64,000 nt of DNA, from the NCBI GenBank assembly GCA_038503075.1, contig JBCAML010000007.1, forward strand, positions 682,001-746,000, in the 5' to 3' direction. Position 1 is the stretch's first letter. Each line of letters opens with the position of its first letter. Source of the stretch: Gyromitra esculenta (taxonomy: Eukaryota; Ascomycota; Pezizomycetes; Pezizales; Discinaceae). Both the position numbers and the translations under genes were made by a program. Positions 9,554 to 19,270 of the stretch are shown here, piece by piece. The notes under the pieces are model-generated. The model was not told the DNA's origin and did not search any database. It saw only the letters and a list, made by a program, of their open reading frames with translations.

Positions 9554-11949
9554 ATGGCTACCTCTTTTGAGAAATCGGTGAAGGCATGTCTGTTCCTTTC
9601 GATTTATAACTAGTATCGAGAAGGAGGAGAATTATTTTAAAGGAGTAGTGAGGCAGAAACTTAGTACTGATGGAAAAAAAAATAGGGAGCGACGAAAGTC
9701 AAACTTGCGGCTCCTAAATCCAAATATGTTGAACACATCCTCATTGCGACTCACGCCGGAGAAGCAGGCATCGCAGAGGTTTTCCGAGCGCTCAATAATA
9801 GGGTTAAAGACCAAACATGGACGGTTAGCTTTAACTTCATAAAGTTGAATGAGCCTAACTAATATATCCTATTTGAATGAAAAGATCGTCTTCAAGTCTT
9901 TAATCATTGTTCATCTCATGATACGCGAGGGGGAGAAAGAAGTGACCCTTCGGTACCTTCGGAAACATCCACGGCTTATCACCGTCAGCCATTACTCGGA
10001 TGGTCTGTTCTATCCTAGCACTTTTCGTTCTTATAGCCGACCCAACCCTAACTGGCAACTGGAATATAGCACAAGAGCAGGGGAGAAATATCAGACATTA
10101 TTCGCAATACTTGCTTGAAAGGGCAAAAACTTTCGGCGATGTGCGAACAGATTATGTACGAAATGGGGAGGGCAGGCTTAGAAAACTAAGCATAGAGAAG
10201 GGATTGCTGAGGGAGGTTGAATGCGTGCAGACACAAATTGGAGCGTTGTTGAAGTGTACGGTAGGAATATCACCCTTTCTTGCAATGGTAGCCTACGTCA
10301 AAGGTTTATGATTAGTCAATTTTCTCTTTCCTTTTCAGATTGACTTTACTAATTAATCATACGTAATAGTTTCTAGATGAGGACAGTGACAACGAAATTT
10401 CGTTGTTAGCGTTTAGGCTCCTAGTAATGGACCTTTTGGTTCTGTTCCATATCGTAAATGAAGGGGTAATCAACGTTTTAGGTACGTTCACCCCCTCCAC
10501 ATATGTCCTCCGAAACTCCAAAACTCTCATTAATGGTTATCCATAGAACACTATTTTGAAATGTCTCGTTATGACGCAGAACGCGGGTTGGAGATCTATA
10601 AGACCTTTACTAAGCAAACTGCCGATGTTGTGGAATTTTTACAGCAAGCTCGAGTGGTGGAAACGGCAACTCGACTTCAGATCCCGAACCTTAAGCACGC
10701 CCCAACTAGTCTTACTTCTTCACTAGAGGAATATCTTCATGACCCTGAATTTGATTCTAATAGACACAATTATCTTGCTAACCAAGAAGCGAAACGAACT
10801 GGAAAACCCGTTCCCCCTTCCGTTAAGCCGAATTCTCCACCTCCCGGGCAGCCATCTGGAGCGACTGCAGACGAAAGATTTCCAAGCCCCACGTCCACAA
10901 CATCTGCTGCACCTGAACCGACCCAACCGCGGGCTGTGGCTCCGGATCTAATTGATTTCTTCGAATCTATTGAGTCAGAGCAGACCCCCATGTTTGGAAA
11001 TCCACAGGAAATTCCGCAACAGATACAAGCTACTCACACCCAATATACTCAACAATCCGACGTAGGATTTATGGTAGTACCTCAATCTTTTGCCGCACCA
11101 CAACAATTTTCTGGGCAGTCAGAATTAGGATATTCCGTGGCATACCAACCACAAAACCCATACTCTCAGACTCAACAGGTTCCAATTCCTATCGTACAAA
11201 CCAACCATCTACCTCAGCAAATACAACCTAACTTTACTGGTGCTGGTTTTGGTGGCTATACTCCGTTAGATCATACGGTCGTATCTCCCCCAATGCCACC
11301 ACTCCCACAACAATTCGTTCAGCCCACCCAACAGTCTACAGCATTACAGTCTCCTCAAATTTTTTCTCCAATTCTCACTCTTTCAACGGGCCAAACAGAT
11401 ACCAACCCATTTCGTCAGTCCATGATGATGACTGGCTCAGTCACTTCCAACCAGTCACTCAGTTCATACGCGGCTTCCCCCCCAGTTCAAAAACCCACAA
11501 ATCCATTCGCAAGGGTGGCGTCTCAATCTCCTCCCACAACTTTAATCGCTGTTGCTCCTGCGTTTCCTATCTCAACACAATCCACCTCTGCATATACTCC
11601 ACAGTCCGCTTCACTGCCTATGCCCCTCTCACAGCAGCCGACTATTCGCTCGATGCCAACTGGCACAAACCCCTTCGCTCGCAATGTCGCTAGTTCAACT
11701 CCAACTGGCTCTTCAGTTGGCTCTGTAGCTTTGTCAGTCCCTGCAACAACAGGTGGTACGAATCCTTTTAGACAATCGATCATGGCACAGCAACAGCAGC
11801 AACATCAGCAAGCCCAGTTGAATGGAAATTTTTCAGGGCAGACTGGTAGTATGGGTGGTTGGGAGAATCTGGAAACTATACCAATTTTTCCGCGGACAAA
11901 CAATTCAGGGCAAACAACCAACGGGGGAACGGATTGGTCAGGAAATTAA
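9554..11949 (+). CDS. AP180/YAP1801-type ANTH-domain clathrin adaptor
   Basis: Endocytic adaptor that binds PI(4,5)P2 through an ANTH domain and recruits clathrin and EH-domain proteins at the plasma membrane. Exons: 9554-9583, 9686-9823, 9885-10002, 10070-10260, 10370-10481, 10547-11949; they sum to 1992 nt, 663 aa, and all phases match. The ANTH domain covers about residues 1-280: SVKGATKVKLAAPKSKYVEH (PI-binding lysines), HLMIREGEKEVTLRYL, YSQYLLERAKTFGD and RYDAERGLEIYKTFTKQT. The tail is Gln/Pro/Ser-rich with DLIDFFESIE, a clathrin-box-like motif, and four NPF motifs (TNPFRQS twice, TNPFARV, TNPFARN) that bind EH domains. The first intron has a GC donor (aag|gcatgt), the only choice that keeps the conserved SVKGATK junction. 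Gene looks intact. Confidence 0.93.
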
Positions 11950-12877
11950 CGGGCATATTTGAAGTCTCTTATCTGATTAAATTTCATTCTGGGGGTTTTC
12001 TTTTTTCTCCATTTTGTTGATATGATCAGGGCTGGAAGCAGGATTGGGCCCAGGCACTCGCTGACGGATCAATGCCATTGCATGTGGTATTTTACTTTCA
12101 TGTTTCTTATGTTGTCAGATATTGCTGCATCGAAGGCTGGTCACTCCTTTTATGTTAATACGGGTTTATTGCTTTCAAATATGGTCTATACTTTTCACCT
12201 CGACCATATTAAATTTCAGCAAGTCTTCTCACCTCTGGGTCATTCTTCTACTTTTTTGTTTATCCATTACTATACTGGTAATACCTTAATGTATCTTTTC
12301 TATTTTCAACTTATTTTGTACCCTTTTTTTTACAGGTCTCGGAATTGCTTTTGGAAAGCTTAGGCTTTGGTATCTAGTTTTATGCATTTCGGTAAACCTC
12401 AACATCAACTATCTCTTTCATTCCGAACGCATTTGCACTAGGGAGCCTTTTCTTTTCGCCCCCTTGTAACTTTGTTTATTCTGTGGTTGGAAAACCAATT
12501 AGAGCATGGCGCGTGCTCGCTTAGACTAGGACTAAGCAAATCCCGATGTGGAACGAAGAGCGCCGAGAGATTTTTAGTGATTCTACCTCTTCACTTCGCT
12601 GTAACGGTACACTCTATCCTCAGCTTAACAAACTAGCAAACACCCTTCTAATGTCTTCGTATTCGCGATAGATGTAGGATTACCGAGTTTCGGGAGCATT
12701 CAACATTTAACTTCTTGGAGGGTACAGTGAAAACCGGTCATGTGGCGGATCCGGTGTGTGGCGGACAGGGGTCTATTCTTGGCGAGATCTTGTTTCAAAA
12801 AATGGGGGCCTAACCACCACGGCCTGCCATATTGAGGTATCAGAAGCCCCTTAAACGCTCCTGATATCTTTCCTGCA
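11950..12877. other. AP180 3' flank, no recognised gene
   Basis: AT-rich 3' untranslated region and intergenic DNA. A 113-codon ORF at 12022-12363 has no similarity that I recognise and sits in the likely 3' UTR. Confidence 0.4.
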
Positions 12878-12893
12878 CTACAACAAGTATGCT

Positions 12894-13447
12894 TTTTTTT
12901 TTTTTGTTAAATCATTTTTTCATTGTTTTATATGGGTACAAGAATATCACATGCAATTGAAGTTATGGCATAAACAAAACCCCTACTCTCCAAACCCTCC
13001 TAGACAAAAAGAAATACAACAAAAAACAATACATTTAGCGACTTATGCTATTGGTGGAGCCGATGGTGGTGAGGTACAGTGTGTGTGATTGGTAGACTAC
13101 TGTTGGCCTTGGCAGTAGTAGTCTGCTGGCGCATCAAGCACAAACGAAGTAGAGATGGAGGCGCGCACTAAGCGGGGGTGAAGAGTGGCTAGTAACCGAG
13201 ATCTGAGATTCAAGTTGCAGCTGAAGAGAGGAGAGGGGGCCCTTGAGTCTCACTAGGAGAGGGCAAAGGGTGAGGAGTGTATCATGATGAATGCTTCCCT
13301 AAAAGGGTATCATGAGAAGAGGAAAGGTATCACGAAGCAAGGGTGAAGCCTAAGTGCTAAAGACTTTTGGCCCTGTGTCACCCCGTTGCAAAGCAGAAGG
13401 AGGAGTTGTAGCTTCAAGCGAGTGAAGTGTACAGGAGAAGGAGCATG
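12894..13447 (-). mobile_element. SINE-like non-autonomous element with LINE-derived ends
   Basis: A 554-bp element flanked by the perfect 16-bp duplication ctacaacaagtatgct (12878-12893 and 13448-13463). On the minus strand it ends with 'gatttaac' and a poly(A) of about 12, the same tail as the LINEs at 30645 and 31194. Near its 5' end it carries 'caaaagtctttagcactt' preceded by a 'ttgcaacggggtgacac' block, the 5' leader of the LINEs at 25270 and 59150. The interior has no ORF. It is therefore a non-coding element that borrows both ends of the LINE and was inserted by target-primed reverse transcription. Confidence 0.85.
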
Positions 13448-13489
13448 CTACAACAAGTATGCTAGCCTGTCAAATATATATACAACTAT

Positions 13490-14000
13490 CAAAATGTCTA
13501 CACAAATACCACGTGTTGATTTTACCCGGGATTATTCACAACCAGAGTTATTAGTACTTGCTAAAGCTCACTATTATGCCGAGCTTTCCACGTACAATCA
13601 AAATCTCGCTAACTGTACAACACCAAACAAAAAACCTGTTATTTTACAACAAGCAAAGTTATATTGCGTTCCAAAAACAATCCTACACTGTCGCATTCAC
13701 AAACCATGTGTATGAACACGAGATGAGTATGTTTAAAATACTCAAGCTCTAACAGTAGTGGAGGAAAATGATTAAAAAGTCATCTACTTTTTCATCACGA
13801 TTTCAATGTACCAGCAAATAGAACTTTGTTCTATGAGTTAGCTTATGCCATTCTTCACCGTTGAGATCCTGATAGAGTACTTGGCCGGGATTGGATTCTT
13901 CAGTTTTTAAATTGTCACATAGAGTGCAGATATGTACTAGCTAAAGCAATTGCTAGCACTCGAGCAAATGCTGTTACCTTGGATATGATGGATAACTTCT
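13490..14000 (+). pseudogene. degenerate pogo/CENP-B-type transposase N-terminus
   Basis: Translated pieces in shifting frames resemble the DNA-binding half of fungal pogo transposases: MSTQIPRVDFTRDYSQPELL, then a psq-like helix (QQAKLYCVPKQSYTVAF), then GRDWILQFLNCHIECRYVLA and RANAVTLDMMDNFF, the usual CENP-B-domain pattern. Frameshifts near 13670 and a stop near 13863 break it. The similarity stops exactly at an ATCAGCAAAAA motif (14001), where another element appears to start. Confidence 0.6.
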
Positions 14001-14279
14001 TCATCAGCAAAAAGGGGGGTCTGAGCCATGATGCGCGTACCGCATTGGACGCATATAAACGGACTGGATGGACTGGACGCAGATTTATTTTAGGCGCCAA
14101 ATTGGACGCAGAGCCTAAGTTTTCTACATCTGGAAGCACTCTAGCTTCTGGACGCACTGGACGCACAGGAAGCACTGGATGCACTGGAGTCTTCACATCA
14201 TGATCACGCTCCTGTCACGCTTTTTTCTTGAGGCAAATGAATACTAGTATGTGCGATATCTTCAATTCTCTAGTTCTAA

Positions 14280-14821
14280 GCTATATACATATATGATACC
14301 CTCCGTTCTCCTGCGGTCTCTGCTCTCCCCGGCGCTCTCCGCTCCCAGCCCCCCACACCCCCACCGGCTGTCGTGCAGGCGCCATATAAAGCTCTCTAGG
14401 AGGGTTGATCCTGCTGTCGAGCATGTGCTCTACAGGGCTTGCTCGGGGGGTCGATCCTGCTGTCGAGCGGGGTCAATATGGGCGTCCTAGTGGAACTGTT
14501 AGGGGGGTCGCTAGGGGGGTCTCTTGGGGGGTCGAGCGAGGTCTATATGGGTGTCTTAGGGGGGCTGTTAGGGAGGCTGCTAGTAGGGTCGCTAGGGGGT
14601 TGATCCTGCTGTCGAGCGAAGTCAATATGGGCGTCCTAGGAAGGCTTATAGGGAGGTCGCTCGGGGGGTTGATCCTGCTGCTGATCCTGCTGCTGAACAG
14701 ACGCCATATAGGGTTCCCTAGGGGGGACGATCTCGCTGTTGACCAGGCGCCCTATAGGGCTCTCTAGGGTGACGATCCTGCTGCCAAATGGGGTTAATAT
14801 AGGCGTCCTAGGGGGGCTGCT
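14280..14821. repeat. GC-rich degenerate tandem repeats
   Basis: Blocks such as 'ttgatcctgctgtcgagc', 'tcaatatgggcgtcctag' and 'aggggggctg' recur several times at irregular spacing between about 14400 and 14820. ORFs here are by-products of the repeat. Confidence 0.65.
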
Positions 14822-15558
14822 TGTAACAGATCTACAATAACCGTTACCTGCAGTGAAGCATAACAGTACCGGGCAAGCAGAGAGGTAGTAAGGATCAGCA
14901 TGAGTGGTGTACCTATTACATGCTAGAGGACACCTGCTACCCTGCTGTTCCAATGGAGTGGAACCAACGAGAATAGCATTAGCTGACGAGTCAATGATAT
15001 ATCTCCAGTGATACCAAACACAGGAAGCTCCTGTGGTGGCATTCCCAATCCATTTGTGCATGTACCAGCGGCCCAGAGCCATTGGCACAGCAATAGGGAA
15101 ACTATTAAGTGCAGGACACCTCACATGCAACAGTAGACTGATCAGCACCGATTCCTGCATTCAGCATAGGCATGGAATGCAGCTGGCGGATTTAGAAGGT
15201 CTAACTGGACAGGACAACTGAGGAATGTTGGAGAGCGCCGAAGTGATCATTAGCTGAATCCTGAGGTGTCCCGCCTGCAATAGCTTGGCATGTTCTCAGG
15301 GTCTTGACGGGCCCCCAGCAGAGTAGAACAGAAAGAGGACGGCAATTCAGCAGGACTATAAAGATAGTGCATGACCCTGCCACCTGTTGCTCTTCTTCCC
15401 AGTCTCATCAGGCAGAATACTACCAAGTGGAGCCCTTAAGATTATTGAGTACTTTGCACAAAAATACTCTTAACATCTCAACCTGATTTCTAGTATTGGC
15501 AACGGCCGTATTCCTATACCTATTCCCACTACAGAGCAGTAGGACTACCCCTGTTACA
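14822..15558 (+). repeat. LTR-D copy
   Basis: 737 bp, starts TGTAACAG and ends CTGTTACA. The flanks (ctgct and agcag) do not form a direct duplication, so it may be a recombined or rearranged LTR. Confidence 0.85.
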
Positions 15559-16614
15559 AGCAGTATTATCCTAGTCGTGTGCAGTCATTCAACTTAGTGG
15601 GCAGCTGGAGCCCAGCACTGCAGGGTACATCAGCAAAAACCTGTCTACACGTGTGCGTATGCGCAAGCGTCTGGACACAGCCCTAAAAGCTCTCGGATCT
15701 GTGTGCATCTATATGCGCACATATCCATATAACTGCACTAGTACATCTAGTACGTTGACAATATGGAGCTTTCGTACGTCTATCCCCGCCTGGTACGTCC
15801 ATCCATGCCTAGTACGTTGGTACGCCCCAAATCTCGTGCGTCTATATGCCCTAGTACGTCCAGTACCTCCATATGCTCAAACCTTTGCTTCAATGACCTC
15901 CTGAATAGCACGCCCAGTACTCCCAGTACTCCCAGTACGCCCAGTATAGCAGTTGTCTTAGGGCAGGGGCGGGGCAATAATATTCCCTCGCAACTCGCCC
16001 CGATGGGGGCAGTGCCCCGTCGGTGCCTTGCTCAAACAGTGCCCCGTTCTCAAATATAGCGGTCCCCCGAAGGTGCCCAGCCCTCTGATATTGCGGTTTC
16101 CCGTCGAGGCTCCGTTCAAATGGGGCTCTGTCCTTAGTGATACTAACATAGGGTAGCTTCATCACTACCCGGAGTATGTATTAATGTTAACTCAGTTTAT
16201 GTGCGCTCTTCAACAGTGTATGTATGCCTACTAGCTGATGCACTTGAGGTGGCGTATGAATAGAGAATTATATTCGAAATATTGATGCTAATCACAATAG
16301 TATCCATCTAGCCCAATAATATGCCCCTAATCCATCTAACTCATCGTATCATCCTAACGCAAAACGCCAAAACGCCAAAAACGCCAAAATCAACCCCATA
16401 TAATCAATATCTAGACCAATAAGAAAACCCAATAGGAAACGAAGACCAAATAACCAAATAGGGAATAAAGCAAGGGAATTGGATCCAATAGGAAATATAA
16501 CAGGTAATCTAGGAAGTAATAAAGTAAGCAAGCAATTAGAAGCGACCAATAGGAAGAAGCAAAGAAAAAATTAAGAATATAGTAGTTCCGGGGTATGCGG
16601 CGTATGATACAGCA
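15559..16614. other. repeat-derived intergenic DNA
   Basis: 15559-15620 matches, in reverse, sequence at 39500-39600. An ATCAGCAAAAAC element end is at 15630. Beyond it are many 'tagtacgtc' units (15740-15870), a short cccagtact array (15910-15945) and a GC-rich segment (15958-16130) related to 48680-48900. 16170-16614 is AT-rich with no recognised feature. Confidence 0.5.
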
Positions 16615-16710
16615 CATGTATTGTCATATCCCCTCTAAATCCCCCCAGATCTCTTCCTTTCCCATGTATTGTCATATCCCCTCTAAATCCCCCCAGATCT
16701 CTTCCTTTCC
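16615..16710. repeat. 48-bp exact tandem duplication
   Basis: Two identical consecutive 48-bp units start at 16615 and 16663, each beginning catgtattgtcatatcccct. The second unit overlaps the 3' end of the H3-like reading frame. Confidence 0.9.
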
Positions 16711-17309
16711 CATGTATCAAGGAGCGCCATATCCTTCGTCTGAACCGTTTGGTGTTTGGTGTGGAAGGCGGCATCCTGTGACATTGCACAAGGTTAGTAG
16801 GTGGTAAGTATTAGGGTCAATGATCAATGAAACTTACTACTAAATTTGACTGTTAGATGCTGCTCTGCAACATATTGCAGCGCTTCTACAGCTGTGACTT
16901 CCCACCCCAGATGCTCCCCAGCAAACTCATCAGAAATCTCGCGAACCACTTGGGCAAATGAGGCGCGGGGAATGAGCATATCCCTGTTTTTTTGATACTT
17001 GCAGATTTCAAGCAGGGCACGTTGCCCTGGCTTACGGCGGCGTATGCCTTTGGGGATAGCCCCCTAAGCTCCTGTTCTTGGCTTCTGATGGGGCTTCTTG
17101 GTCTTGGTAGGACGGAGGTTCGAGGGGCCAGCGCTGCCGTTGTCGTTGTCGTCATCAGAGTTGGAGCTGGAGCTGGAGGAGGAGGAGGAGGAGTCGGGCT
17201 TGACAATGGGGGGGTTGGCAACGGGGGAGTTGGGGGCGGCGGCCTCAGCGGCTTTGGTGGCGGCTTTGGCGGCATCTATCCGTTTCTGAACATTCTTTGT
17301 GCGAGCCAT
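16683..17309 (-). pseudogene. histone H3 / CENP-A-like protein, broken or strongly diverged
   Basis: The minus strand reads MARTKNVQKR at 17309, an H3-like start, then a ~75-residue Ala/Pro-rich tail with a ten-Ser run and acidic DDDNDN. After a TAG at 17066-17064 the same frame continues into a clear H3 histone fold: RRRKPGQRALLEICKYQKNR, DMLIPRASFAQVVREI, GWEVTAVEALQYVAEQHL. After an intron (ctaac...cacag, acceptor 16776) the third helix follows: DAAFHTKHQTVQTKDMALL to a TAG at 16685-16683. Loop 1 is one residue longer than in H3, and a Trp replaces the H3 Phe there, as in CENP-A. The best donor (gtaagt, 16833) is out of phase by one with exon 2, and the TAG could come from CAG by C-to-T change. 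It is most likely a recent pseudogene of a variant H3. Confidence 0.75.
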
Positions 17310-17450
17310 AGTAATGGTAGGAACAGTAGTGGTTTTAGTAAGGTGGTAATAAGGCGTATGTAAAGCAGTAGCTAAGGCAGCAAGGCAGGGGCAGCGAGAA
17401 AGGTTGATAAGGAGATGGAGAAGAGAGAAGGGGATGAGGGATATGCCCTC

Positions 17451-17458
17451 CTTATATA
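17451..17458 (-). promoter_or_regulatory. TATA box of the H3-like gene
   Basis: The minus strand reads TATATAAG about 140 bp before the MARTK start codon, with no ATG-rich or repeat sequence between. This is a plausible intact core promoter. Confidence 0.45.
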
Positions 17459-17868
17459 GCCAATTATCGACCCCCCAGAAGCTTCCTCCATTTCTTTGAA
17501 GCCTTGATACTTCATAGGTTTCTTCTACAAAGGTCCGAGCACAAAGCCTCCAGTATATACTTGATTGTCATATTATGATAGTCTTGCTGCACACAGGCTT
17601 GATTGCAAGGCTTGATTGCAGGCTTTTCAGTGTATCAACGTCATTTATTGATATTTGCTGTGCATGGGCCTGATCGCGAGCTTTCTAGTTAATTCAGAAT
17701 GTCATTTTTTGATTGCTTGTTTCAAATATCAGCCTTTGATTCAATAGAATGACGTCGAATGATACCTTATGACCAAAGAAGTCATATTCCATGAAACTGC
17801 GAAGACAAAGGACTGAAGGATTACCTCCATATTCTTTGATTTGGCAGCGAGCTCAAGAAACCTCCATA
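17459..17868. other. intergenic, no recognised gene
   Basis: AT-rich unique sequence upstream of the H3-like gene; nothing else is recognised. Confidence 0.4.
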
Positions 17869-18277
17869 TTTCATGGATTAAAACCGGGTAATGAACAGGG
17901 ATAATAGTTTGAGTTGTCATGTGTTGCTTTTCTTGTATAATGTCTTTGTTGTTCTGTTAGGTTTTGGTTGGGTATCGGAGTATGAGGAAAGCGGGGTATT
18001 TAAAGGCTGGGTTTTTGTCGCTTATTGTACTTTTCCTTTTCTTCCTTAAAAAACGTTCTCTTTTACCTTCTTCTGTAATTGTTGGAATATTATCCTGGTT
18101 CTACCTCAGAACCTTCGCTGTTGCTGGCTACTTCGTTGCACTTATCTCGCCTTGAGATAGACCCCTCGTAGAACTTGTAGAAACGCCGCACTCTTTGAAC
18201 GTATTGTTACCTCGTTTAAGTAGCACTGCTCACCTTCGGGGATACTGAAGGGCTTAACGAGGGACTCAATCGTGAGA
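17869..18277 (+). repeat. LTR-A solo with perfect 5-bp target duplication
   Basis: 409 bp, TTTCATGG...TCGTGAGA, flanked by ccata on both sides (17864-17868 and 18278-18282). It fixes the ends of family A LTRs independently of the full element. Confidence 0.93.
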
Positions 18278-18343
18278 CCATACTGCTACCAAAGCGTCCA
18301 AAGATGTGTATAAATAGGAGGGGTATTTCCCTCTGGGTTAGAG

Positions 18344-19081
18344 TGTAACTGGGGTCGACCTACTGCTCTGTAGTGGGAATAGGTATAGGAATACGGCCGT
18401 TGCAAATACTAAATCAGGTTGAGATGTTAAAAGTATTTTTGTGCAAAGTACTCAATAATCTTAAGGGCTCTACTCGGTAGTATTCTTGTCTGATGAGACT
18501 GGGAAGAAAAGCAACAGGTGGCGGGGCCATGGACTATTTCTTTTATAGTCCTGCTGACTCGCCGTCCTCTTTCTGTTCTACTCTGCTGGGGGCTAGTCAA
18601 GACCCTGAGAACATGCCAAGCTATTGTGAGCGGGGCACCTCAGGATTCAGCTAATGATCACTTCGGCGCTCTCCGGCACTCCTCGGTTGTTCTGTCCAGT
18701 TAGACCTTCTAAATCCGCCAGCTGCATTCCATGCCTATGCTGGATGCTGGAATCAGGGCTGATCAGTCTACTGTTGCATGTGAGGTGTCCTGCACTTAAT
18801 AGTTTCCCTATTGCCGCACCAGTGGCTCTGGGCCGCTAGTATATGCACAGATGGGTTGGAAACGCCACCACAGGAGCTTCCTGTGTTTGGTATCACCGGA
18901 GATATATTATTGGCTCGTCAGCTAATGTTATTCTCACTGGTTCCACTCCATTGGAACAGCAGGGTAGCAGGTATCCTCTAACATGTGGTAGCTACACCAC
19001 TCATGCTGATCCTTACTACCTCTCTGCTTGCCCGGTACTGTTATGCTTCACTGCAGATAACGGTATTGTATATCCGTTACA
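18344..19081 (-). repeat. LTR-D, 3' LTR of gypsy family D element
   Basis: 738 bp on the minus strand, starting TGTAACGG at 19081, about 190 bp after the family D Pol stop codon. It defines the sense orientation of all LTR-D copies. Confidence 0.88.
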
Positions 19082-19270
19082 GTACTTCCCTCTCCTAGAT
19101 CCCGTCTTTGGGATCTGTAATGTATTCTAACTATTACTCTATTGGTACTACTCTATATCTATATGTCTAAACCTCTAGTCTAAACGGAAAAAGGAAATGA
19201 TACCTCTAAACAGTTTTGTAAGGAAATGATTGTGACACTTTCATAATACAGGAACGGTAGGAAATAGCCC

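Noticed and set aside
12022..12363. 113-codon ORF after the AP180 gene
   Set aside because: No recognisable features and placed in the likely 3' UTR.
14636..15160. 174-codon minus ORF and similar ORFs at 18654-19130, 39880-40164, 59697-60203, 62921-63195
   Set aside because: All lie inside LTR-D copies and recur because the LTR recurs; no protein family is recognisable.
16886..17275. 129-codon Pro-rich ORF and plus-strand ORFs over the H3-like locus
   Set aside because: Other-frame shadows of the low-complexity Ser/Ala tail.
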